NCBI GenBank assembly: GCA_011319805.1
Contig: SJRY01000302.1
Location: 248,001 to 312,000 of the forward strand
Direction of reading: 5' to 3'
DNA from: Macrocybe gigantea
Taxonomy: Eukaryota > Basidiomycota > Agaricomycetes > Agaricales > Callistosporiaceae
DNA length: 64,000 nt
In this document: one piece after another, positions 35,439-49,266 of the stretch
Numbering within the stretch: position 1 is the stretch's first letter
How the letters are laid out: each line of letters opens with the position of its first letter
Notes under the pieces: generated by a model
The model's input: only the letters and a program-made list of their open reading frames with translations
Told to the model about the DNA's origin: nothing
Database searches by the model: none
Translations under genes and position numbers: made by a program

Positions 35439-37736
35439 CATGGCTGGTGGAGCAGTCGCAGCGTCCGGGGCCAGGGAAGGCTATGCGCACCTCATTGACC
35501 CCAACAGGAAGTGGTACAACAACAAGCGGTACGTCCTCTTTCAACTAATGGAGAGCTACCTGGTTGAACGTGCTTCTTAGGATCATAATTCTGAATGCAT
35601 GGATTGTTTTGCTGTGAGACACGAAATGGTACTTCTGAGAACGAAGCGTTCAACGGACCTCCACCTTTTTTCAGCCTCATCACGTCCTCGACTAATGGCT
35701 ACGATGGAAGTATGATGAATGCCCTCCAGTCGCTCGACCAGTGGAAAGAATATTTCCACCATCCAGCTGGCGGCAAACTAGGGCTGCTGAACGCTATTCA
35801 GGTAGGCTGTTGGTCTATGATAGTTTATTCGGTTGCCAAGACTTTTGTAGAATATTGGCGCTCTGGCCGCCTATCCGTTCGCACCTTACCTGTCCGATGG
35901 CATTGGTCGCAGATCCACCATTTTCGTTGGTGCACTCATTATGTGCGCTGCTACCGCTGTGCAAACCGCTGCACACTCCGTGGAAATGTTTGTCGGCGCC
36001 CGGTGAGTAGCGTTGTTGGAAGCTGCCTCTTTCCACCCTGACTATGCTACGAAAGCTTCCTGATTGGTTTTGGTCTAACTTTTGCCGGTGAGAATCAGCC
36101 AATACCTTATTTCCATGTGGTCTGATCTCAGGGCCTTCAAAAATTCCCAGCCAATGCAGCTCCAATGTTGGTGACCGAGGTTTCCTACCCCACATACCGC
36201 GCACCCTTGACGTCTGCGTACAATTCTCTTTGGTATTCGGGTGCAATCATGTAAGCCGCGCTTAAATTTGTATGCCTTGGCGGGATGTTTATAGTCAAAC
36301 AGCGCCGCTTGGGCAACATTCGGCACCCAACACATCCAATCAACCTGGTCATGGCGTGTTCCGTCCCTTTTGCAGGGTCTTCCTGCCATATTGCAAGTCT
36401 TCTTGGTCTTCTTCTGCCCCGAGTCGCCGCGTTGGCTTGTCAGCAAAGGGCGTGACAGTCAAGCACTGCAGACTTTGGCTTATTACCATGCTGACGGTAA
36501 CGTGTACGTTTGAGAGTTTTTTTCCTAACGGACTGATGTTCATCTGAATCCATTGGCAGAGATGATCCTCTTGTCCGTTACGAATTCGAGGAAATCAAGG
36601 CGGCCATTGACTTCGATCGTCAAGGTATGGACTCTATTTACTTGTCTGTCTTACCAGACCTGACTCCCATTGGATTTAGTTGCCGCTAACGTAGGCTGGA
36701 AAGCCTTGTTCTCAACTCCGGGCAACAGGAAGCGTATGAGAATCATTATCGCTATTGCCTTCTTCTCCCAGTGGTCTGGGAACGGTTTAGTTTCTTACTA
36801 TCTCAATAAGGTCTTCGACACTATAGGCATCACGGATGCGACTATCCAGGTACAAGCCCTCGTTCAACATTCTTGGTAGTGATGTCTAAATTAACAACCT
36901 ACAGCTCCTCATCAATGGTATCCTGCAAATCTGGAATCTATTCTGGGCCTTGCTGGCCTCGTCCATGGTGGAACGGATCGGAAGACGCGTCCTGTTCTTG
37001 ACATCTGTCGCTGGCATGTTGATTTTCTTCACCATGCAAACCGTATGCTCCGCGGTATTCGCCCAAACAGGCAAAGACGACGCGGCTCATGCTGTCATTG
37101 CAATGATTTTCCTTTTCTACGCGTCCTATGAGTACGTTGTGTCGCCTCACCTGATCCTTTTTCAACTTGGCATTAACGCCTTTTACCAGTTTGGCCTTCA
37201 CTCCTCTGATCGTCACCTACACTGTAGAAATCTTACCATATCAGCTTCGTGCCAAGGGCTTCAACGTATTTAACTTTGCCATTTCCCTGTCTCTGATCTT
37301 CAACCAATATGTCAATCCCATTGCTCTTGGTACGTCGGCCGCTGTCAGCTGTAGACGTCGGCTGTACTGATCAGTTCCTCTTTACAACAGACGACATCGG
37401 TTGGAGGTACTATGTAAGTTTTCGCAATTGCCACATAACCGAGCGCATCTGATCGGCTTTGCGTACACAGATTGTCTATTGCTGCTGGCTCGTCTTCGAG
37501 GGTATCTTCCTGTACTTCTGTACGTTCCTCGCTGTAGGTGTTCATCATTTCAACTGACGCACCCTATAGTTGTCATCGAAACAAGAGGACGGACGCTGGA
37601 AGAGACTGCCGCTCTATTCGATGGAGATCATGCGACGAAACAGATTACTGGAACGGCCGCCACACAAGCCGGCGTTCTGCACGGGTCGACTGGGAAAGAT
37701 GAAAAATCGTCCAGCTCGGACAACGAACACACGTAG
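35439..37736 (+). CDS. MFS sugar transporter, lactose permease/hexose type
   Basis: A 12-helix sugar porter. The order is MAGGAVAASGAREGYAHLID, then LITSSTNGYDGSMMNALQSL (helix 1 DGxMM motif), NIGALAAYPFAPYLSDGIGR (GRR loop), MLVTEVSYPTYRAPLTSAYN, the PESPRWLVSKGR signature, LASSMVERIGRRVLFLTSVA, EILPYQLRAKGFNVFNFAIS, and FVIETRGRTLEETAALFDGD. These are the PESPR and E-x6-R motifs of family 2.A.1.1, and the layout matches the Lac12/Sut-like branch of fungal importers. There are about eleven short introns, and the acceptor/donor pairs I followed keep frame. The protein ends in an acidic tail at 37736. The exact sugar cannot be read from sequence. Confidence 0.9.
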
Positions 37737-39374
37737 GAAGCTGAAGAGTTCTCATCGACCCGATATCCATTGTCTTTCAAAGGTTCTCTGGCCAAAGGAT
37801 TTGTACATAGTTCCGCCGCCCTTCCCTAAAGCCCTCATCAGCTGCATCTGAATTCGTTGGCGAAAGGACCGTCTATTTTTCACTCTCGGCTCTAATCTAT
37901 CTTTCCAATCCCTAACTCTCAGGACAAAGAGAAGGATATCTATTCCCCCGATCAAACTCCACGTTTTTTTTTAATTCATCCGGATTCACGGTGTTTATGT
38001 CTACCCCAAATTTTCTTGTATTTATACGACTTCTCATGTGCATTACGCCCATTACTAACTTCTCTTAAAAAAAAACAATTGTGGACGTGTGGCTAATGTC
38101 GTTCCACGGGCAGGTCGGATCTTGGGTGCATCAGATGGACGGACGTCTGCAATGCCTATCGACCTACTCACGTCACACATGCTTTTGCGTTTTGATCGTC
38201 ATAGACAGTCATGAGGACATTTGCGTTAAAACCCAGAGACGTAGACATTGCCACTTTCGACTTTACGTTGATGGCTTGGGGAAAAAAAGTGCTGAGATAG
38301 GCACTATGTGTGAATTTTATGCAGCAAGGACTCGATGGGATGGGACGCGTGAGTCTAATGCTGGTTGGGTCACTGCAGCTCGGGACGCCGCATTAAGAAA
38401 CCAAGAAGCAAGAGAGAAAATGCACCACATTCGGATATTATCGCATCGACGATGTTGCAATCGGACCACCGGGCCTCCGGGCCGCGAGATTCAAAGACTA
38501 ATCAGTGTTGCATGCACATGTGCTGCATGAAAATGCACGGAAGCGCCGAACGGAGCAAGACTCGGACTAGGGTCGACGTGCATGCCACATGTTTTGGGTA
38601 TACATGAGTGCATAGGTGTTTGATATGCGTATGTCTTGCGATTGACACAATCCGTGAAGCCCGGGGAACCTAATCACGTGGGTAAAAGGAAAAAAAAAAG
38701 ATGGCATAGACAATAGTGGCGGCAGTACATCCATGGTGGAATGCAGGCCCGACATACTAAGGGCATGGTATCGAGCCATAGACTGACAAAAGACAGTGAC
38801 ATCAGGCCATAACGATTGTTGCAGGCAGAGCGACAGCAGTTTGGAATGGGACAATTGGAGATAAAAAGGAGGCTACTACTTTATATAGATAAACATGAGG
38901 ATGGAGGTAAAAAAAAAACAATTTGCCGTCCATTGCTTTCTCTTGGAGAAAAAGACAAGTCAAAAGATATGACGAGAAGGCTGTAGAAGAGAACCAGGCT
39001 GCTCCTTCCTTCTCTTGGAAACTTGATCTCCTCGTCCTTCATTCCTCGCCTTTCCTTTTTCTCCTGCCTCCCATCTCCTTTGATCTTTCAGACAATCACA
39101 ACGGTAAAGGCGGTGGAAAAAAAAAAAAGAGGAGCGCGCCACGCACATGGATAAGCGACGAGCCAAGGCCAACGATGCAGGATGAGGGAGGAATTGAGAG
39201 AGAGAAAAGAACAGGAACGGCCGAGAAGCGAGAAGAGTAGGCTGGCGGTAAAACAACAGGACAACGACTAAGTGAACAGTAGCAGGGAGAGAAGGGAAAA
39301 AAGAGGGGAGGAACTGGAGGAGAAAAAGGCCGATGACGTGAATTAAAAAAGACAAGTAAGATCGCGGTTTTCCC
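37737..39374. other. About 1.6 kb intergenic
   Basis: No supported gene. Several short A-runs (near 38,067 and 38,690) occur. The region ends in the PP1 3' flank. Confidence 0.4.
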
Positions 39375-41339
<1,965 letters not shown>

Positions 41340-41930
41340 ATCGAGGCTTTGAGAATGTAATGTGATTTTGGTAAGAAAGGATCGAGCGGGCGACTTTGCG
41401 ACGAAGGGTGAGTGGTGTTTCGATAGTGAATTTAAAAAAAAAGTGCTTGTTACGTGTGCAGTTGTTGGTGGTTGATGGGGCTCTTTTTTCCGAGAGAAGG
41501 AGAGGACGACGAGGACTGATGTGTCAAGAAGTGCGTTGCGTGTGGGTTCTGAATCAGCGAAACTTCGGTCTTGTCGACACTCTCGCCCGACTGCAAAGGG
41601 ATTATGAGACGACGCGGGAATGAGGACAAAAGGGAACAGAAGAGAGGACCGGAAGCGCAAAAGGCTCGGTAGTCAGGGCGATAGGGACGAGCGGGGTAGG
41701 CGAAAGGGAAGCTTTCGCAGTCGGGGCGGGACGAGCAAGGAGGAGAGGGGACAAGACAAGCGGAAAAAGGATCAGAACAACGCACAACCGACCCACAATC
41801 GATTATACCACTGACTCAACAGCACCGTGGGAATTCTTTTTTTTTTTCAACCTGTTCATAAACCATCTGCCTATTAAATACTAAATGAAAAAAATATATA
41901 TATATTATTTCCACTATAATACAGCAATCA
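41340..41930. other. Intergenic with AT-rich tract
   Basis: 590 bp with no supported gene. It contains (AT)6 at 41894-41905 beside the 3' end of the PH-domain gene, which could act in 3' end formation. Confidence 0.4.
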
Positions 41931-44900
41931 TCATCTACTCCCATTTCCTGTTACATTCACGTTTCGTCGTCGACGCCGTCGGGGGAAAATAGGCCCCCGA
42001 GGCATCGGGCGCTCGTCCAAGTCCAGCGCGATATTACCTGCTGCTTGAAGGCCCTACATATATATCAGCATCGCACTGCGCAGCTGGAGCAAAAAAAAGA
42101 AAGACGATCAAACCTCGATCCATTCCACAACATCAGCTGGGTCCTTGGCTTGCAGCAAAAACTGCTCCCTTCCACGCGTACGCGGATCACATTCCTGCGT
42201 TTCACATAATCCGTCCCGACCCCACACTCTGCGTGCTGCATCGTGTACTGCTTGAGCAAGTCGCTCGGATCGGGCTCTGGCAGCTTCTGGGCCTTCCCCG
42301 CCCAGTTCCCGCCCCCACCGCCGTCGGCGCATTGGGTGTATGCGGTCTCACCGACACAGACGACCCGCGGGACAGTGATGTTGAACCCCCGTCGCCACCG
42401 CTCGACGACGCGCCAGACGACGCCGTCGACGGCGTAGGCACACCAGCGTCGAGCTACTGCTCGCAAAACCCATCGACGCCTGCCCTGGCGCAAGAAGCGC
42501 GTTTGAACTCGACGGTATCAGCATCGAGGTAGAGCTCGGGATGTTCAGCGATGGCCGCGGCGTTTTGGCCTTTCCTCCCAACACCGCATGCGCGACGACC
42601 CCCACCGCCGCCACGTCGCTGTGCGACCGCGCGTGCGCCATCCTGTTCGACGGCTTCAGCAGCTGCACCGCCAGGCCTAGCTTCGATCTTGTCACAGGCA
42701 AACCCGCAGAGGATGGGGGTGCGGGTGTCAGCGACCGAATCTGCGACGGTGACGCCGCGCGGGACGAAGGGTTTGACGAGGACGACACCGACAAACTCGT
42801 CGTTGCAGATCCTGGCCGACCAGGAACGTGCAACTCCATCACACCCGCGTTATCAGACACTCCTTCCGTCTCTTGAGGCTTCCACCGCCCCGCATCGCCG
42901 GTGTCCTCTCCCCTCCCGGCCGCATTCGACGCCGCGCTTCCAGACCCCCCAGTCGCGCTCGGCCCAGCGGTGCTAGTGACGTCCCCGACGCCAACCTTGC
43001 TCTCCCACCACTCTCCGATCGCCGACACGCCTGCCACACCCCAGGGCACCGGTACACCCTGAGCGCCGTGCCATCTAGCACGCACATCACTCTACGCCAC
43101 TTGCGGTCCCGAGCCTGCACGCCGACGCTCGAAAACTCCATCTTGCGTGGGAAGATCGCCCGCAAATGAATAGCATTCGTGTATGGCGGCAGCTTTTCGC
43201 GGCCCTCCTCGTCGCGCGGCTGGATTCGTATCGCTGCCGCGTCGCCTGGTGCGGAGATGCCCCGTAAATGGAAAGGCGCAAAGTCGGGATAGGGAGGTGG
43301 TGGTGACGAGCCGGGGTTGAAGGATGGCATCGACGTACGCCGCCGGAGAGGGTTTGGGACGGACAGAAACCCAGAGTCCCCGGCCGCGTCAAGGAGTGAC
43401 GTTGTAACGACTGCAACTGCAGCAGGCCTTGCCGGTGTCGCTCCAGCATGTTGGCCAGGGCATCGTCTTCTTCTTCGTCTTCGCCGAGGTCTTGCATCAA
43501 CGATGTTGACAGCAGTTGTTGCTGTTGTTGCTTTTGGATGGCCGGGTCCTTGTTACTCTTTGCAGGCCTGCCGTTTACGCCAACAGCTGTGGCGATGCGG
43601 ACGCTTCTCCTTTTTTCGACCTTGACGGCCTCCTCTTCTGCCATCCTGACCATCTCCTCCACCTTTTCCTTTGTCTCGATTGCGTGCAGGTCGATGACAC
43701 TCTGCGATATTCGCTTGTACAGGCTTGGACGAACCGTCGGCGACGGTGGGGAGAGCATGACCGACGGCGAAACGACACTCAATCGCGTACCGCTGCCGCT
43801 ATTGGTATTATGCTTGTTGGCGTATGCTTGGCTTAGCGGATGATAGCTCGGGTCAGAGTGAATAAGGTCCTGACTGGTGTTGCGAGAAATGAAAGGTGAA
43901 GAGGGGGGTTGTGACGTGAACACAGACGGGTAGTGCGATACAGGTGGAGTTGACGGTGACGAGTGCGAAGAAAACGAGGTCGAAAACGATGAAAGCGGTG
44001 GATACAGCATCCCATTTAGGTGATGCGAGTCCCCCGGACGAGGCGTTCGTGGTGTGCCAGTCTCATTACGTGAAGGAAGAACTGCCTCGTTTCTCTCATC
44101 ATCCTGCAACTCTCCGCGTGTGCCCGGCGTGCCAACATCTTTTGGATTACTCGTCGCCGTCAGCGCGCTCGACTGATAGCGGGGATTAAAATAATCACGC
44201 GTGGTGGTAGAAGACGTGGCCGTCGGCGTGCGCGTCGTGTCCTCCCCCTCGTCCTCCGTCGCCTGTGCTGCCCACGTCGCCTTTTCCTTACCCTTGCCCT
44301 TGCTACCGGCTCCGCTTGGTGTCGGCACAGTCCAGTCGGGCGCAGCGTCCAGAAAGGACAGATCCAACCTCGAGGTATCGACATGTGGCAGCAGCCGGAG
44401 GCTTGTTCGCTTCTCGTGCTGGAGATTTGTATGAGGATGGTGCGCATGCACCGCGCTAGACGACATCGCTCCGCCAGTGCTACTACCTCCGCTATCGACG
44501 CTGCTGCTCATGCTCGGTCTCGCGCCTGCACGTGCATGCTCGTCATCCAGCTCTCTCAAGCTCCCGATGCTGCTGCTTGTGTCACCTTGTGCCCTCGAAG
44601 GCCCAGTAGCACTGTCCTCTTCCTCGTCAATGTCTTCAAAATCTTCATCCTCCTCGTATTCGTGGCTCCGACTACTGCCATGCCTCGGCAGCTCAGGCAT
44701 GCTTTTCAGACCCACCATCGCGGACCTCCGTCTTGCCACGTCGGAGGCAATGGACGCGTTGCCATTGGCGGGTAATGGAGGTATGGGCGGGAGATGTAAG
44801 ATCGGAAGCGGCGGGGAGTGGAGAATCAAGCTTGGAGAGAGGCGGGCCGAGTTTCCATCCGACAGCGTTAGACTAATCCGATGATTATGCGGGGGGAGCG

Positions 44901-46170
44901 TTAGCTTGGGCAGCGTTTCGAACCGCACGGGCGGTGGCCTTTGCGTGCCTCTCTGCAACAGCGGCTCGGAAATGGTGGCATTGTACGTGATCGTGGCGGG
45001 ACGCTGCGACTCTTGTTGCGCTGACGGTATTGCTGCTGGTGGCGGAGAGCGGGAACACGGGTTGCGCTGCGAGGCGGCGGAGAGTCGGGGTCCTTGGCAT
45101 CTTTCAGCTTAGCCTTGGACTTTCTGCGAAGCAGTCCAAACCCAGACGGAGAATCATCCTTGCCCACGCCGATCCCAGCGGAGGAACCAGATCGAAGGAA
45201 GTTTAATGATCGCTGTCGGCGCGGGGCTGGGAGCGAGGTTGATGCCGTTGATCTGTTCGGATCCGTTGTGCTCGTCTCTGGCGTCGCAGTCTCTAGCGCG
45301 GCATGTACCCTTGTCACCGCCGCTGACGAAGATGTTTTGTGCTTTGAGTCAGATGCACCTGTCGCAGTGGAGGGTCTTTTCGAATTCCGCAGTCTGTTCC
45401 GAGGCTTTGATGTCGGCGAAGGCGGACGAGGCGGGAGACCATCAATATCGACAGATGGAGCAGCTGGCGGCGGTGGCAAAGGAAGGCCTGACACGGCAGG
45501 AGCGGGTGATTGTTTCGACTTGTGTTCGTCGTCTGCTGTGCGTTTCCGCTCTTTCTGATGTTGATGCTGTCGTTGTTGCGGCGGCGGCGGCGGTTGGGGC
45601 TGTGGCTGTTGGCTCTGATCATGATGCTGTCTCCTGGGAGAAGGCGTTGGCGTGGTGGAGGGCGAAGGGGAGGACGAGTCCATGCTACCATCGCGCACGA
45701 ACGGCTCGATGATCATGTTCGTCAGGCCGAGCAGCGGCTGGGACATGTACGGCTTCACGCCGGCGTACTCTGCCGAGCTCCGCGCGCCGTCCTCACTCGG
45801 ATACGGGTGATGAAGCGAATGGGAATGATAGTGCTGGTGATGATGATGCGGATGTGGGTGCAGGTGGTTTGCGGCGCCCTCCGGCGTGCCCGCATCCTTG
45901 ATCGCCCTGCGGCCGTGGCTACCATTCAATGGCAGGTGCAGGCGCAGGCCTTTGAAGTTGGTCACTTTTTGCAGGATTTTGCTGGCCCGGGACTTTTTTT
46001 TTTTTGTTATGAACGATATCGAGAGGGAAATGCTCATCAGTTCAAATTCCGCTCGTCACGGACTTGATGAGATTTAGATGTGAAATGCTGTGGTTTCTTA
46101 CCTGAGGAACTGTTGGGCGCGCCATCTGGAAAGCGGATTGTGCACGAGGTCGAGAATCGGTGGTGGCCAT
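41931..46170 (-). CDS. Large PH-domain protein (fungal Skg3/Caf120-like), frame broken
   Basis: ATG 46170 gives [20 protein letters not shown], then after an intron [20 protein letters not shown] and long His-, Gln-, Pro- and Ser-rich tracts. A PH domain follows in two pieces. The first half is [20 protein letters not shown], then [20 protein letters not shown]. About 200 disordered residues come next. The second half is [40 protein letters not shown] and [20 protein letters not shown]. The end is [20 protein letters not shown] and a stop at 41931-41933. Five frame breaks (near 43380, 43040, 42443, 42314 and 42168) each need one extra G/C and lie in or beside G/C runs. The protein would be near 1,300 residues. 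A membrane or signalling adaptor role is inferred from the PH fold only. Confidence 0.75.
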
Positions 46171-47889
46171 ATCAGACAAAAAAGTAGTGTCGTTTTTGCG
46201 GTGTAGAAGAGGCGGAATTAACTGTGTCGGTGCTTAGCACCTAACAGGAGCGAAACGATGGACGGACAACTCGCACCTTAAAATAAAGATAGTAACCAAA
46301 ATTAAAGAATCCACCCGTCCGACAATTAGACTAAGCAAGCGGAATATCGTATAGAAAAACGGGTGTCGCGGGCGAACGCGGCGGCTGACAGACGGAGCGG
46401 GGAGGAGGTGCGGTGGTTGGGAGCTGAGCGAGGGAAGTCGTGCGCCTGTGCGTTGCGTGCGTACGTGCGTGATTGGCGTGGGGCCGATCTGAAGCGCAGA
46501 CTGAACAGGGTGTGCGCGCAGGTGCGAGTCGGGACGGATATAGCGTGGGGTGGGGGATAAGTTGATCGGCGCAGGTGAAGGATCCCAAAACCGGTCAGCG
46601 TTTAGCGTTTAGCGTCCGTTTAGCGTTTGAGCGAAACGGACGGTCTCGAGTCTGGACAGTAAGCCCGGAAGCGCGGTGCTTGCGGTGCGGTGCGAGGAAA
46701 GGCAAGGAGCGCTCGAGAAGCACGAGGTATGACCTGGGCGCTACGGGTGTTGCGTGTGGAGAGAGGCGCTCGGATAGATTGTGGATTCAGTACTGCAAAG
46801 TATCGTCCTCCTGTCTTCTCTTTCCGCGATGTGTCTGTGCAGGACGTATCCGTGTGTTACAATGCCGTCCCGCGTCAACTTTATCCGCGTCACGCCGAGA
46901 CAACACACTGCCAGGGTTAGATTTCCGAGTCGTCCGCGATGAAGGAGTAGGTGAGGCTCGCGTGGTGTGGCCTATATGGTGTACGGATGGGGGAGGGAAC
47001 AAAAAAGGTCAATCACAATGAACTGCTCCAGACAACGGGCGAATCAAAAACAAGAGAAGAACGGGTTGCTGGGGAGGGAAACGGCGCGACGGGAAGCAGT
47101 GCAGGCAGAGAGGAGCCATGTGCACCACTCCCTCCCCTTCTTGTGCATGTTTTCCCCATTATCTCCCCCCTTCTGGCACCGTCGAATGGAACAAGACCAT
47201 CTCGGACTTACCAGAAATAGGTCCTGGTCGTGAGAGTCGCCGAAATCACCGTCCTCTCAGAACACGAATCCCAGTAAAAATCAAAAACTATGACTGGGGG
47301 GCGTCGTCCCAGCTCAGCACCGGGGAGGGGGGCGGGTTCGGAACGAATAGATGAACAAGATTGACGAGCACAAGTACAGAAGACTGTGAGATTTAGATAT
47401 CGGTGATGGTGAACGGTGCGGGAGGAAAGAGAGCACGCAAGCGTTCGGAACGGCCGCGCCCACACGGGACCTTACCCACCTACTCCCGTTCGGCGAACAT
47501 ATATCATAATTGAATTTTTGCAAAAAAAAAAAAAAAAAAAAAATAGAAAAAAATAGTGATTTCACCACGTTGTCTGTGTCATAACGGGAGCTCTTAAAGC
47601 AATCCGACCCGCCCGTCGTCCCGGCAAGACAAACTGGCCTGCAACGGGTTTCCCGTTTCTGAAACGTGACTGCCAACTACGCATCGATACATCGATTTTT
47701 TTTTGGTTTTGTTTTTTTTTGCATAGTGCACCGTCTTGTTCTTGGAATTTGTCAATTGAAGAGTAGTATGACGTAGTGTTGACGTAGCGGTGTTGTCTCA
47801 GGTATGGAGCGACGTGCCTAGGCCATGTGTTGATTATACAGAATCTCTAAAGTCCAGAGTCAACCGGGTATGTCCAACGCATTCCATTT
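46171..47889. other. About 1.7 kb intergenic
   Basis: No supported gene. It holds the PH-gene promoter with an AGCGTTT tandem repeat (listed separately), a 22-base A-run at 47522-47543, and the 3' flank of the DUF1769 gene. Confidence 0.4.
46597..46633. repeat. AGCGTTT imperfect tandem repeat
   Basis: The unit AGCGTTT occurs at 46597, 46604 and 46622, with AGCGTCCGTTT between them and a degenerate GAGCG at the end. It lies about 430 bp upstream of the PH-domain gene start. Confidence 0.6.
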
Positions 47890-49266
47890 TCAATCCACCT
47901 CCTCAAGCTCCTCCGCGCCCTCGCCATTTCCATCTCCAGACTCACCGCTACGATCACCCTCGTCCACAAGCTCGATTTGCACGCACCAAAAAATCCTCCC
48001 CCATGGATCACCTTCACCCTCAGCATCCGACCTGCGCTCGCAACACACGAACCTGACGGGCTGTCCGTCCCAGTAACGCATGAGGTCGAATGAGAGCCCG
48101 CCCGGCAGCCGCAGCGCGAGCGTCGGGCTGAATTCGAGAAAGCCGTAGCAAAAATCCGTCATGATCACATCCTGTAAAAATCTCAATTTCCATTTTTGTC
48201 AAGTTTGCAAGCACCATCACCTCCGGTCCGAATACGACACTTTGTCTGTGTTCAAGGCCGCTAAAATACCTCTTCCTCTCGTTTGCAGACTTGAACTCGA
48301 GTTCCGGCGGCGGGGCTTTTCTCCTCTCGCGCCTCCGCGTAATAGCCTTGACAGCCCGCTTGATCTTCCGTCCTCCCGACGATCCCTCCCTATGCGCAGC
48401 AGCACCCAACGAAGCAGACCCTGACTCCTTCGATGAACCAGAAGACGAAGATGTCGAGGAGCACGAAGATGACAGGGACAGCGCGGATGAGCTCGACTGC
48501 GATCCCGACGTCGACCCGCTGTCTTCATCTTCGTTCTCCTCCAACGCGACGGTCAGGTAGATCTGCGATGTGTCGTCTCCGATCGACCGGGCGGGCGGAA
48601 ACGGGGACAACCCGCGCAGCCGCCGCCCGCTCGTCTTTTGCCTGACGCCGATCGAGGTCTGTCTAGCGTTCGATTTACCATTCGAGGAATGGGGAGAAGA
48701 TGAGGCGCCCGAGTTGCTCAAGCGCACGTGCGAAAAGTGCGGCATGGTGGATATGAGAGGCGAGAGCGCCCACGGTCTGGCAGATGTCAGATCGTGTTCT
48801 AGAGTGGGATCTATGTAACTGGAGATCGTTTTAAAAATGAAATGAGCACCAAGCCGGAATTTCAGGGTCGAACCTGCCTCATGAATTTCAGCACCGCGGA
48901 GGTGCCCAAGGCAGTTTCAGCGGGCGATCGAACGTGTTGCCAAACAGAATGTCGTCTGCTCCGTGTGGTGTCAAGAATCGTCCTGAAAGGTATCGTCAGA
49001 TGAACATCCTTAATTCAAAGCGCTAGCCACAGGGACGAACCTCGGACTTGAATGCTCCAGGTTATACCCTGCCTATCTTCCCTAGCAAAGTACTCCGAGT
49101 CCCTGATCTGGCCATCTTCATCGACGAGGCCTTTGATGTTAACGGCGACGCTGCCCTCGAATAGGTCCGACGCGAGCTCGTGTGCGTTTGGCGTGTTCAC
49201 GAGCTGTGTGATAGGTTGTAGGTCGTGCGATGACGTGCCTGCGAGGACACGCAGCCTGGGGGGCAT
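47890..49266 (-). CDS. DUF1769 family protein (conserved fungal, unknown function)
   Basis: MPPRLRVLAGTSSHDLQPIT, then DLFEGSVAVNIKGLVDEDGQ, REDRQGITWSIQVRGRFLTP, GADDILFGNTFDRPLKLPWG, TLEHDLTSARPWALSPLIST, then MTDFCYGFLEFSPTLALRLP, GGLSFDLMRYWDGQPVRFVC and WGRIFWCVQIELVDEG match the whole DUF1769 family. A Ser-rich, poorly conserved insert (about 48,360-48,560) separates the two halves. A frame break at the run 48905-48907 needs one extra base (PLKLPWGTSAVLKFMR), and the splice phase just after it is also off by one. Introns start GTTCGT and GTTCGA. No biochemical role is known to me. The fold is conserved across fungi. Confidence 0.82.

Noticed and set aside
42065..43085. Several overlapping frames that could be read as separate small genes
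   Set aside because: They are pieces of one PH-domain protein broken by one-base losses. Joined, they follow the family sequence.
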